Assembly: GCF_027359675.1 (NCBI RefSeq)
Contig: NZ_CP114786.1
Coordinates: 2,888,501-2,952,500, forward strand
Source of the DNA: Roseibium sp. Sym1
GTDB lineage: Bacteria > Pseudomonadota > Alphaproteobacteria > Rhizobiales > Stappiaceae
Direction of reading: 5' to 3'
Length of the DNA stretch: 64,000 nt
Within the stretch, counting starts at the first letter, position 1. The number at the start of each line of letters is the position of its first letter. The translations under genes were made by a program, and so were the position numbers. Shown here one piece after another: positions 56,415 to 64,000 of the stretch. The notes beneath the pieces were generated by a model, which made no database searches, was not told where the DNA came from, and worked only from the letters and a program-made list of their open reading frames with translations.

Positions 56415-57788
56415 TCAGTCCTCGTCGTCGTCATCATCGTCATCGTCGTCGCGCGGTACCGGACCCCAGGGGCCGCGGTTCCGGCCGAAGCCATAATCGA
56501 GCCCGTCGTCGTCCTCGTCCATGCCCGGTTCCGGTCCGAACAGCTCTTCGCGCGTGCCGACCTTGTCCACCATGTATTCCGCGGCAAGAAAGTCCGCGGC
56601 ATAGTTCTTCTTGGCGTCCGACCAGGCCGCATACTGGGTGTAGAACGCGTCCTTGTGGCAGATGAACAGCTGGCGGAAGTCCAGTTGCGTGAGCTCCGCC
56701 AGCAGCATGTTGACCAGGTGCTTGTCGCGGTGGTTTCGTGACCTCAGCAGATAGAAATAGGCCGGATCGTCCGGCGAAGGCCAGGTGTCGCCGCCGCGCA
56801 TCGCCGCGCGGACCGCCCGTTCCAGAGCGTGATACTCGGCCGGCAGGTCCTCGTGATACTTGCGCTTGAGCGCGCGCAGGTCGCGCCGGGAGACGTCGCT
56901 CAGGTCCTCGTCATGATCGGCGGCCGCATCGATGACGATGAAGTCGAGCTTCTGCTTCAGGATGTTCACGGCCCGCGTGCCGCAGGCCTCGACGATCGGC
57001 TCCACAAGGGCATTGCGGTTCAGGAACTCGGCAATGTCCTGCCGGTCTTCCATGGTCAGGATCCGCTTGACCGGCAGGTCGGCAACAATGTCCGTGTCCT
57101 TTGGCGCGATGCAGGCGCTTTCGCGCACGTCGCGGAAGACGTAGAGCCCGCCATAGTGGGACGTATAGAAATTGCCCTGCTCGTAGGACCGGTTGCGGGG
57201 GCTGAGCGGTGTCCGGATGACATCGCCGGCCTGTTTGGACAATTCGATCATCTCGGCGATCAGCACATCGTCCCACCAGCCGTCCGGTTCCTTCATGAAC
57301 CGCTCGATCAGGTTGCCGAGATCCTCTCCGGCTTCCACGTGCCCGCCGACCGTGTCCGCGTCGATCTCGATGGTGCGAATGTCGAACAGGTCGCGCGGCG
57401 AGGACAGGGAATAGACGGAATTGACCAGCTCGCCGACAACGCAGTCGCGGATGGACAGGGCGAAGAGCTGTTCCTCGTTTTCGTCGATGAAACGGCGCAG
57501 GATCGAACGCGACGTCGAGAAGCGCGCGTTGAGCAGCGGCGCGGATTTCTGCTCGACCGAGAGGAGGATGAACTGGCGATTGCAGCCGTTCGGGTTGAGA
57601 TAATGGATGTTGTTCAGCTCGTCGCCGATCTCCGGGGAAAAGCCTGAAATGTCGACATGGAACTCCTGCAGGCCTGTCTGCCTGCCGGTCAGGTGCTCCA
57701 GCGCGCGATTGTAGCGGGCGACCATGGACGGCGAGGTCACCTCGAAGAGGTTGCCGTACATCAGTCCATGTTTGACGAGACGCATCAT
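56415..57788 (-). CDS. Conserved protein of unknown function with poly-Asp tail (DUF6638-like)
   Basis: 457 residues from the ATG at 57788, which overlaps the AAA gene stop in an ATGA; the frame is open further upstream inside the AAA gene but does not look coding. The N-terminus reads MMRLVKHGLMYGNLFEVTSP. Two internal regions are well ordered (LLNARFSTSRSILRRFIDEN and YGGLYVFRDVRESACIAPKD). The C-terminus is an acidic run, DDDDDDDDDED, after a Gly/Pro-rich linker. No catalytic motif was recognised. From memory this resembles a family named DUF6638, unverified. The acidic tail could bind a basic partner such as the DUF1523 tail. Confidence 0.78.
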   Translation of the reverse strand: MMRLVKHGLMYGNLFEVTSPSMVARYNRALEHLTGRQTGLQEFHVDISGFSPEIGDELNNIHYLNPNGCNRQFILLSVEQKSAPLLNARFSTSRSILRRFIDENEEQLFALSIRDCVVGELVNSVYSLSSPRDLFDIRTIEIDADTVGGHVEAGEDLGNLIERFMKEPDGWWDDVLIAEMIELSKQAGDVIRTPLSPRNRSYEQGNFYTSHYGGLYVFRDVRESACIAPKDTDIVADLPVKRILTMEDRQDIAEFLNRNALVEPIVEACGTRAVNILKQKLDFIVIDAAADHDEDLSDVSRRDLRALKRKYHEDLPAEYHALERAVRAAMRGGDTWPSPDDPAYFYLLRSRNHRDKHLVNMLLAELTQLDFRQLFICHKDAFYTQYAAWSDAKKNYAADFLAAEYMVDKVGTREELFGPEPGMDEDDDGLDYGFGRNRGPWGPVPRDDDDDDDDDED

Positions 57789-59737
57789 GGACGGGCGGCT
57801 TCCATGTAGCGGCGCTTGGCCTCTTCCATCCGCTGCATCTCGCGCACGGCGTTCTCGATCGCGACCTCGTCCGACTTGTCCGCGTAGCGGAATTCGCTGT
57901 CGGCGTAGCGGTTGATCTCCTGCATGACCATGTCGATCGTGATCGGCTGGGCCAGGTCGGCGATCATGGCCTTCTTGGTGGCGTAGTCCTTGAACAGGAA
58001 CAGGTCCGGATCTTCCATCCATTCGTCGGGCAGTTCGAAATCCATCGCCCGGACCTTGATGGCGTCGGTGATGTTCTTGATCGCCCGGCCGGTGAAGCGC
58101 TCGTCGGCTTCCTGGATCGCTTTCAGATAGGCGCCGAACTTGGCAATGGTGTCGAGTTCGCCGATGTCGGCCTGAACCTTCTCGAAAACCTTCGCAAGCG
58201 CGTCTTCCTGCGGACGGGAGTGGCGGTCATAGGACGCGGCGACCGCCTTCTTGATCGCCTGCGCCTCGAACAGGTCATGTTCGCCGACCGGGATCGAATG
58301 GTTCTTGCCCATCAGGAGATGCAGGATGTCGATATAGTCCTCACGGGTCTGCGGTCCGTCCACCAGGAACCGGGCGCCGGCGCGCTGGCGCAGGGCATCG
58401 TCGACATTTTCCGGGTAGTTGGAAAACATGCCGAAGGTGCAATTGCCGCGCACCACCGTGTTGGCGCCGGCGAAGCTCTCCATCAGCACCGCGGTGATTT
58501 CAAGCTGTCCGGCGGAGGACTGGCGGTCGCCGCGCTTGCCGGCGAGCTGGTCGATATCGTCGATGGTGCCGAAGCCGATCACGTTCGGGTCGGTGACAGT
58601 CCGGATAAACGCCTTGGCGTTCTGGGCCGACTTGCCCTGGTAGCTGTCGATGCTTTCTGTCGACAGGTTCTGATAGCGGAACGGGTACCCGGCGGCCTGG
58701 CAATAATCGTTGATCATGCCGGCCATCATCTGGATCAGCGTGGTCTTGCCGGTGCCCGGCTTGCCGTCGCCCATGAAGGTGAAGATGAAGCCGCCGAGCT
58801 CGGCGAACGGGTTCAGCTTGCGGTCGAAATCGTAAGCCATCAGCATCTTGGAGAGCTTCATGGCCTGGTATTTGGCGATGTGGTTGCCGACGACCTCTTC
58901 CGGCTTCTTGAAGGCCATGGTCAGCGTGGTCGAGCGGGCATGTGCCGACGGCGTGAACCCGGTGATCTCGAAATTGTCTGCCTCGACCCGGTAACGGGCC
59001 TCCGAGAAGGGGTGAAGCTCGCTCATGCCCTCGGCGCGCAGGGTCACCTTCTCCATCAGCTGTTCGCAGAAGGAGGTGATCAGGCCGATCAGTCCGGCGT
59101 CGGTGTCGACCCCGGCCGCGGCAATTTCCTGGTCCAGTTCCCAGAGCACGCCGTGCAGGGCGAGCTGGTCATTGTCGATCAGGACTTCCTCGACCTCACC
59201 GCATTGCGTTTCGCTCTCGCCCTCTTCGGTGCCGAGGCCGGAGAGCAGGAAATCGGTCATGTTGGCAAAAACATGCAGGGAAATCAGTGCGGAGGCGTTG
59301 AGCAGTTTCTCGAAGCGGACCTTCCGGGACGGGTCAAGGGTGCCCGCGAGATTGGCGCGTTTCAGGTCGGAGAGGCCGGACTGTTCGGCAAACTGGTCCG
59401 AGGTGACCTGCGCGACCGAAAGGGCACGGCGCAACGCGCGCAGCACGCTCGCCTGGGTCGGCGTGGTCAGCGCGTCGTCGTCGCTCTCCAGGATGCGGAC
59501 CGACAGCTGGACGCCTTCGGGGCGCGCCGTCGAACGGGTGACAAGGCCGGGGGTCGTCGAGCGGAAGCGCCGGCGGGAGCCGAGGCCGGGCGAGCGTTCG
59601 GAGGAAACGCGGTCGGGCTCGGATTTCTTTGCAATCCGCGGCGTGTGGTCGAAGCCTTCGAGCATGGCTTCCGCCAGCTTGTATTTCTCGCGGATCTTGT
59701 CTTCTTTCAGTTCCATGAGGTCGTTGGAAAGGGTCAC
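57785..59737 (-). CDS. AAA+ ATPase with a long N-terminal extension
   Basis: 650 residues, GTG start at 59737 (AGG site, 9 bp after the preceding stop). About residues 1-120 are charged and probably disordered (RRRFRSTTPGLVTR); 120-320 is an unassigned helical domain; 320-560 is an AAA+ core with Walker A GDGKPGTGKTTL (about 324-335), Walker B VIGFGTIDDID (about 386-396), a sensor-1-like FGMFSNYPENVDDALRQRAG and arginine-finger candidates in QRAGAR. A C-terminal helical region ends VREMQRMEEAKRRYMEAARP. It is the central enzyme of the operon and likely remodels a protein partner. No protease or nuclease domain is attached. Confidence 0.88.
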   Translation of the reverse strand: MTLSNDLMELKEDKIREKYKLAEAMLEGFDHTPRIAKKSEPDRVSSERSPGLGSRRRFRSTTPGLVTRSTARPEGVQLSVRILESDDDALTTPTQASVLRALRRALSVAQVTSDQFAEQSGLSDLKRANLAGTLDPSRKVRFEKLLNASALISLHVFANMTDFLLSGLGTEEGESETQCGEVEEVLIDNDQLALHGVLWELDQEIAAAGVDTDAGLIGLITSFCEQLMEKVTLRAEGMSELHPFSEARYRVEADNFEITGFTPSAHARSTTLTMAFKKPEEVVGNHIAKYQAMKLSKMLMAYDFDRKLNPFAELGGFIFTFMGDGKPGTGKTTLIQMMAGMINDYCQAAGYPFRYQNLSTESIDSYQGKSAQNAKAFIRTVTDPNVIGFGTIDDIDQLAGKRGDRQSSAGQLEITAVLMESFAGANTVVRGNCTFGMFSNYPENVDDALRQRAGARFLVDGPQTREDYIDILHLLMGKNHSIPVGEHDLFEAQAIKKAVAASYDRHSRPQEDALAKVFEKVQADIGELDTIAKFGAYLKAIQEADERFTGRAIKNITDAIKVRAMDFELPDEWMEDPDLFLFKDYATKKAMIADLAQPITIDMVMQEINRYADSEFRYADKSDEVAIENAVREMQRMEEAKRRYMEAARP

Positions 59738-59746
59738 GCGTGAAAC

Positions 59747-60880
59747 CTATCTGTAGCTGAGGATCTTGCCCGCCGGGCTGACGGCATATTTGCGGATGTT
59801 GGAAAATCCGGGCGGATCGCGCTCCTGCAGCACCTGATAAGGGCGTTGTGGCAGGATCAGCGATCGCTGCTGGTGGGTATGGCCGGGGGCTTCCTGGGCG
59901 GCCGGGTCCAGCGCGGCAAGCGGGTCGAGTTCGTAAATCTGCCGCTCGACCGAGGAGAAGAAACCGGACGATTCCTGCTCCGATCCCGTGGCGACCAGTG
60001 TCTCGGTGGTCCAGGCCAGCGCCCAGTCCTCGCCGGGATGTCCATCCACTTCGGCGAGCACGTCCCTCAACGGGCCGCTCTGCTGGGTGAAGGTGTGGCT
60101 GTACATCGGTCCGAGGAAAAACCGCCGCAGCCGCTTCGGGTGCAGATCGTCGAAATCCCGGTCGAAGCCGCGGGCGATGGTGACCAGTTTCAGCGAGGCT
60201 CCGGCCTGGGCCGTCAGGTGGCTCTGGACGCGCGGCCAGCGGCGTTCGTCCTTGGCCAGCGGCCGTTTTCCGCTGTCTTCCAGGTCGAGAATATAGACAA
60301 GCGGGATGTTCTGCTGGCTGTCATAGATCGCCCAGTGCAGCCGGTATCTGCGGCGGCTTTCCGTTGCGTTTCCGGTCCAGGAGATCCGCGGGTCGTTCCT
60401 GGCCCAGAACAGGCCGCCCTTGGCCAGTTCCTCGTAGTACTGACGCTGGGAGGCCGCGAATTGCAGGTTTGTCGGCGACGACTGTTCGCGCAGGATATGG
60501 TTGACCATTGCCAGCTTGAGGTCGCGCATGCCTGGCAGCGAACGCAGGTGATTGTCCACCTGCATGGCGTCATTCGCCATTTGCAGCAGTTCCTGGTAGA
60601 CGGGAAAACCGCTGTCCTGCCGGTCGATGCTGAGCAGCGAGGGCATCATCTCGGATACGCGGCCCGCAAGGAGATACTTGTAGGACAACGCGGTGAAGGT
60701 GGCCGACAGTGCCTCCAGGTAGTCCTGCAGGATGGGGATCTCACTCGCCAGGGCCGTGTTTTCGTTGACGACACTGTCGGCGACACCCTTCAGATGATGG
60801 ATGATCCGCTCGAACTTGGCGAAGTAGCGCCGTGTTTCATGCGCTTCTTCCAGGGTTCTGTGGTCCAGGGTCAGGTCCAA
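59747..60880 (-). CDS. Conserved protein of unknown function (DUF6384-like)
   Basis: 377 residues. The start is a TTG at 60880 preceded by GGGAG at 8 bases. The N-terminal third is helical (LEEAHETRRYFAKFERIIHH, then ENTALASEIPILQDYLEALS). The middle is a mixed alpha/beta domain (YRLHWAIYDSQQNIPLVYIL) and the C-terminus is proline-rich. No known catalytic motif. From memory it resembles a family called DUF6384, unverified. It lies between the coiled-coil gene (24 bp upstream) and the AAA gene (9 bp downstream). Confidence 0.75.
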   Translation of the reverse strand: MDLTLDHRTLEEAHETRRYFAKFERIIHHLKGVADSVVNENTALASEIPILQDYLEALSATFTALSYKYLLAGRVSEMMPSLLSIDRQDSGFPVYQELLQMANDAMQVDNHLRSLPGMRDLKLAMVNHILREQSSPTNLQFAASQRQYYEELAKGGLFWARNDPRISWTGNATESRRRYRLHWAIYDSQQNIPLVYILDLEDSGKRPLAKDERRWPRVQSHLTAQAGASLKLVTIARGFDRDFDDLHPKRLRRFFLGPMYSHTFTQQSGPLRDVLAEVDGHPGEDWALAWTTETLVATGSEQESSGFFSSVERQIYELDPLAALDPAAQEAPGHTHQQRSLILPQRPYQVLQERDPPGFSNIRKYAVSPAGKILSYR

Positions 60881-60904
60881 CGCTTATGCTCCCGGGCCGA
60901 GCCG

Positions 60905-61981
60905 TCAGGCGCCGTAGGCGTTCTTGTCGTGCTTCTCGACGATCTTCTCGAACCGGCGCGCGAAACGCTCGTCCGACTTGGCCTTTTCCTCCAGCACCTT
61001 GCGCGCGAACACCATGTGGTCCTCATGGGCTTCCATCATGTCGGCCATGCGCTGGTTGGTGGCCGAGCCGATGGCGGCCATGGCGGACTGTGCCTCCTTG
61101 TCGGTGGCCACGCCGATCTCGTTGATCTTGTGGGCGACATCCTGCTGCTGCGCCGTCTTCAGCGATTTCACCAGGGCATCGTAGAGCACCACGCGCTGTT
61201 TCGTGTCCGTCTGCAGCTTGTTGATCAGGACCATCTGGGTGGCGGCCTGGTTCTGCAGGCTGTCGACCCAGGTCTTGCCCTTCTCGATGTACCGCTCAAG
61301 CGTCTGGCTTTCGGCGAGCTTGACCTGCTCTTCCTGGGCGAGGCGGTTGTATTCGGTGTTCATTTCCGCCAGCTCGCTTTCAAGCTTGGTGCGGGCGGCG
61401 GCATCGGTCTCCATGGAGATCTTGTTTTCCAGTGCGATGATGTCCGGGTCCATCGCCACCAGCTTCTGCTTGATCTCGTCGAGCGCGCCGACGGTCTGTT
61501 CCCGCTGGGCGAGCGTGCCGCTCAGGTTGGTCTCGACCCGCTTGGAGTGCTCGTTCAACGTGTTGAGCTGTTCCTGCAGCAGCTGGCCGATGACGTTGGA
61601 CTTCGAGATCAGGTCCTGCAGCTTGTCGTCGATGCTGGCGGAGCGCATGCGTTCCTGGCGGATGCTGTCGGAACGCTGCTTGGAGAAGATGCCGATGAAG
61701 GTTTCCCAGCCGGTCTTCGAGCGCATGGCGTCGAAGTCCTTGGAGAAGTTCGCCGTGACGTCGTCCAGACCCATGATGAGTTCGGCGATGTTGGCGCCCA
61801 TCAGCTCCGTATGGGCGTGGACATCGTCCAGGGTCGCGTTTTCGATGTCGATCGAGATGTCCTGGCCGGAGTCCATTTTGCTGCGCACGGTTTCGATCTT
61901 CGAGGTCAGATCGCTGATCTTCTGCTGCGCGGCAGCCACTTCCTTCTTGGACTTCTCTATTTGAGCGCTGAAATCCGCCAT
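60905..61981 (-). CDS. Coiled-coil protein heading the AAA operon
   Basis: 358 residues, strong AGGAAGGGG site before the ATG. Almost the whole chain is helical with coiled-coil heptads: SAQIEKSKKEVAAAQQKISD, KLQDLISKSNVIGQLLQEQL, ALDEIKQKLVAMDPDIIALE and LESELAEMNTEYNRLAQEEQ. Its lack of a transmembrane segment and length recall TelA (toxic-anion-resistance)-type or PspA-like scaffold proteins, but I cannot assign it firmly to either. It probably forms the polymeric or membrane-peripheral partner of the AAA+ ATPase. Confidence 0.8.
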   Translation of the reverse strand: MADFSAQIEKSKKEVAAAQQKISDLTSKIETVRSKMDSGQDISIDIENATLDDVHAHTELMGANIAELIMGLDDVTANFSKDFDAMRSKTGWETFIGIFSKQRSDSIRQERMRSASIDDKLQDLISKSNVIGQLLQEQLNTLNEHSKRVETNLSGTLAQREQTVGALDEIKQKLVAMDPDIIALENKISMETDAAARTKLESELAEMNTEYNRLAQEEQVKLAESQTLERYIEKGKTWVDSLQNQAATQMVLINKLQTDTKQRVVLYDALVKSLKTAQQQDVAHKINEIGVATDKEAQSAMAAIGSATNQRMADMMEAHEDHMVFARKVLEEKAKSDERFARRFEKIVEKHDKNAYGA

Positions 61982-62327
61982 GGGCCCCTTCCTGAACTTG
62001 TAAAATATTGCAGCTCTTATTTAGCAACTCTTCTTGGAAATACAATTACAAGACGACATGCCGAACGATGTTGACCGATGGGGTCAGGCATGGCGTCACG
62101 GAAACAGGGAGATGAGACCAGGCCCTCCCGAAGCCGCCGGCACGGCAATGCGTTTGAAGGGGTGGTCTTGTGCGCGAATCGATGCTTATTGACGGGATGC
62201 TCCGGCAGGTAGCCGGCAAGCAGCTGATATCTATTGGAAAAATCTCGCCGGATTTTAGTGGGGCCCGCGAATTTGATTGACGTATGTCAGAATGCCGCGC
62301 GACAGTGGCCTTCTCAGAGGAGGTGTT
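61982..62327. other. Divergent control region (346 bp)
   Basis: This interval separates the starts of the AAA operon (minus) and the LacI gene (plus), so it holds both promoters. The only clear element is the operator-like palindrome at 62278. The sequence next to the coiled-coil gene is AT-richer (around 62000-62050), as expected for a promoter. Confidence 0.6.
62278..62289. promoter_or_regulatory. Putative LacI operator upstream of the LacI gene
   Basis: TGACGTATGTCA: TGAC and GTCA arms around GTAT, ending 38 bp before the regulator's start. The core ACGTATGTCAG recurs twice in the spacer after the gene (63465 and, inverted, 63489), so it is likely the autoregulatory site. Confidence 0.65.
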
Positions 62328-63356
62328 ATGGCCAAGCCAACCGTCCATGACATTGCGCGGGAAGCCGGCGTCAGCCTGTCGACGGTGGATCGGGTGCTGA
62401 ACGGCCGTGCCGACGTGCGGCCGAAAAACGCGGAGCGGGTCAAGGAAGCCGTCAGGAAGCTCGGCTATGTGCGCGACACCAACGCGGCAAACCTCGCCAA
62501 GCAGCGCCAGTATCGTTTCGTCTTCGTGCTGCCTGAAGGGCCGAACCACTTTGTCGAGACCATTGCCACGGCTGTCGAGGACGTGTCCGGCGCCTGGGTT
62601 GCCGACCGGACCGATGTTGGTGTGCAGTTTGTCGATGCGGCCGATCCGCATGCGATCGTCGACACATTGAAGAGGCTGGACCTGTCGACGCTTGACGGCG
62701 TGGCGCTCATGGTTCCGGAGACGCCGCAGGTTCGCGATGCGATTGCCCATATCAAGAGCGCCGGTCTCTACGTGGTCGCGCTTGTCTCGGATCTGCCCAA
62801 CTCCGGGTGCCACTATTTTGCAGGCGTTGACAATTTCTCCGCCGGCAAGACCGCGGGAGCGCTGCTCGGAAAGTTCCTTCGCAATGAAACGGGCAGCATC
62901 CTGGTCGCGACCAATTCCATGGTGGCGCGCGACAGCATCGAGCGGCGCTTCGGTCTCGATGAGGTGCTCTCGCGGGACTTTCCGAGACTGACGGCGCTGC
63001 CGACAATCGAATTCTACGACGACCCGGAGCGCATTCACGAAACCCTGGATCATGCACTCAGGGAACATCCGGAACTGAAGGCTGTCTATTCCATGGGGTC
63101 GGGGAATGCGGCCATGCTGGACGCCCTCCGGGAACATGGTGTCGCGGGCAGGCTTGTCGCCATCGCCCATGATCTGACGACGGTTACCCGTCAGGCACTG
63201 ATCGATGGGGAGCTGGATGCGGTGATCGCGCAAAATGTCGGGCACCTGGTGCGCAGCGCGCTCCGGGTGCTCAGGGCCAAATGCGACGGTACCGACATCT
63301 ACGAAGCCCAGGAAAAGATCCGTATCGAGATCATCATGCGGGAAAATCTCTACTGA
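62328..63356 (+). CDS. LacI-family transcriptional regulator
   Basis: 342 residues from the ATG at 62328 (GAGGAGG site). The N-terminal HTH and hinge are classic: TVHDIAREAGVSLSTVDRVL followed by NGRADVRPKNAERVKEAVRKLGY. The periplasmic-binding-protein-like core includes YFAGVDNFSAGKTAGALLGK and GSGNAAMLDALREHG. It belongs to the subgroup with inducing sugars or polyols. It precedes a sugar-binding protein gene by about 230 bp, and shares its operator motif with that promoter, so it most likely controls the sugar ABC operon there. Confidence 0.93.
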   Translation: MAKPTVHDIAREAGVSLSTVDRVLNGRADVRPKNAERVKEAVRKLGYVRDTNAANLAKQRQYRFVFVLPEGPNHFVETIATAVEDVSGAWVADRTDVGVQFVDAADPHAIVDTLKRLDLSTLDGVALMVPETPQVRDAIAHIKSAGLYVVALVSDLPNSGCHYFAGVDNFSAGKTAGALLGKFLRNETGSILVATNSMVARDSIERRFGLDEVLSRDFPRLTALPTIEFYDDPERIHETLDHALREHPELKAVYSMGSGNAAMLDALREHGVAGRLVAIAHDLTTVTRQALIDGELDAVIAQNVGHLVRSALRVLRAKCDGTDIYEAQEKIRIEIIMRENLY

Positions 63357-63444
63357 GCGTGATGTTCTTTCCGGCTCAGCACCTTGGTTTGAAAATCACT
63401 ATTTTACAATGACTTGAGCAATTTTTGTTGCTGCTGAAGCGCTG

Positions 63445-63505
63445 TTTTGACGTCAAAAAGAAAGACGTATGTCAGTTTTTTGATTGACCTGACATACGTG
63501 TGTCA
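63445..63505. promoter_or_regulatory. Operator cluster upstream of the sugar ABC operon
   Basis: Within 61 bp: TTTTGACGTCAAAA (63445-63458), a perfect 14-bp palindrome; ACGTATGTCAG (63465-63475); and its inverted copy CTGACATACGT (63489-63499), giving an 11-bp inverted repeat with a 13-bp spacer, followed by TGTGTCA. The middle motif equals the one at 62278. This suggests binding by LacI dimers or a looped tetramer at the promoter of the gene at 63585. Confidence 0.7.
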
Positions 63506-63584
63506 ATTACCGTGCCCTTGCACTTGGAGGAGTGCAGCCGCCCGGCAGGCGCCGGTGCGCGATCATTTCGGGAGGACTTCACCC

Positions 63585-64000
63585 ATGAAAACTGCGAACC
63601 TACTCGCGGCGACCGCCCTCGTGGCGGCCAGCGGACTTACTGCCACCAATGCGCAGGCCGAAGACCTGACGCTGTGCTGGGCGGCCTGGGATCCGGCCAA
63701 CGCCCTTGTTGAACTGTCCAAGGAATTCGAGGCCGAATACGGCCACACCATGAATTTCGAATTCGTGCCCTGGCCGAATTTCGCCGACCGCATGCTCAAC
63801 GAGCTCAACTCCGGCGGCAAGCTGTGCGATCTCCTGATCGGAGACAGCCAGTGGATCGGCGGCGGCGCCGAGAACGGGCACTATGTCAAGCTGAACGAGT
63901 TCTTCGACAAGGAAGGCATCAGCATGGACGACTTCGCCCCGGCGACCGTCTATGCCTATTCGACCTGGCCGAAGGGCACGCCGAACTACTACGCGCTGCC
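63585..64000 (+). CDS. ABC transporter sugar-binding protein, partial
   Basis: The gene continues beyond the window; 138 codons are visible. The ATG at 63585 follows GGAGG by 9 bases. The signal peptide MKTANLLAATALVAASGLTA ends near NAQAE. The mature part, DLTLCWAAWDPANALVELSK and FEFVPWPNFADRMLNELNSG, is typical of CUT1 family 1 sugar-binding proteins. It is presumably the first gene of a sugar importer operon controlled by the adjacent LacI regulator. Confidence 0.88.
   Translation, partial: MKTANLLAATALVAASGLTATNAQAEDLTLCWAAWDPANALVELSKEFEAEYGHTMNFEFVPWPNFADRMLNELNSGGKLCDLLIGDSQWIGGGAENGHYVKLNEFFDKEGISMDDFAPATVYAYSTWPKGTPNYYAL

Noticed and set aside
59846..62074. Plus-strand open frame of 742 codons antisense to the coiled-coil and DUF6384-like genes
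   Set aside because: The minus-strand genes have good starts, coupling and structured composition. The antisense frame is rich in His/Leu/Gly, as expected for a shadow.

Overview
This GC-rich window carries catabolic, transport and iron-uptake operons typical of an alphaproteobacterium, most likely a marine or plant-associated member of the Hyphomicrobiales (Stappia/Roseibium-like; this placement is inference). The supporting traits are a five-enzyme hut pathway with both HutF and HutG, a smoEFGK/smoS/mtlK polyol cluster, a hmu haem locus preceded by TGA-N9-TCA (RirA-type) boxes, a TRAP and a TctABC transporter, and families of intergenic palindromic repeats. No tRNA, rRNA, CRISPR array, prophage or insertion sequence was recognised. 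The window opens inside a TupB-like ABC permease and closes inside a sugar-binding protein gene.

Layout. 1-6045: TupB-like permease, a YdeI/DUF1801-type protein, a large beta-propeller-like protein, a small membrane protein, a carboxymuconolactone-decarboxylase-family protein and an exported GH3 (NagZ-like) enzyme. 6039-16989: a histidine-utilisation island, hutI-hutH-hutG-hutU followed on the same strand by the TRAP genes dctP-dctQ-dctM, with hutF and the HutC-type regulator divergent from hutI. 17082-20337: an unfamiliar two-gene cassette, a parallel beta-helix protein followed by a metzincin-type metalloprotease joined to a HEAT-repeat region. 20777-25051: a 1424-residue RTX/type-I-secretion-type protein with two different glycoside-hydrolase modules separated by RTX repeats and four near-identical cadherin-like repeats, divergent from a GNAT-like gene. 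26243-32459: a TolB-like propeller, a MltB-like lytic transglycosylase, an SDR-AKR pair with a divergent LysR regulator, and a kelch protein. 32799-39300: tctCBA, divergent from tctDE plus an extra periplasmic binding protein. 39301-39902: a repeat-rich convergent spacer. 39903-46266: hmuR divergent from hmuSTUV. 46650-47090: an unrecognised gene followed by a long hairpin. 47323-55539: HAD phosphatase, SorC regulator, smoEFGK, smoS and mtlK, all on the minus strand. 55741-61981: a tight five-gene operon (coiled-coil protein, unknown protein, AAA+ ATPase, unknown protein with a poly-Asp tail, membrane DUF1523 protein). 62328-64000: a LacI regulator with clustered operator-like palindromes upstream of a sugar ABC transporter operon.

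How the genes work together. Histidine is converted to glutamate by HutH, HutU, HutI, HutF and HutG; the adjacent TRAP system probably imports histidine, urocanate or a related acid. Citrate-like carboxylates would enter by TctABC under TctDE control, haem by HmuR/HmuTUV with breakdown by HmuS, and mannitol/sorbitol by SmoEFGK followed by oxidation by SmoS and MtlK. The best candidate for an undescribed system is the AAA+ operon at 55741-61981. The protease/beta-helix cassette and the two-catalytic-domain RTX glycosidase are the next most interesting.
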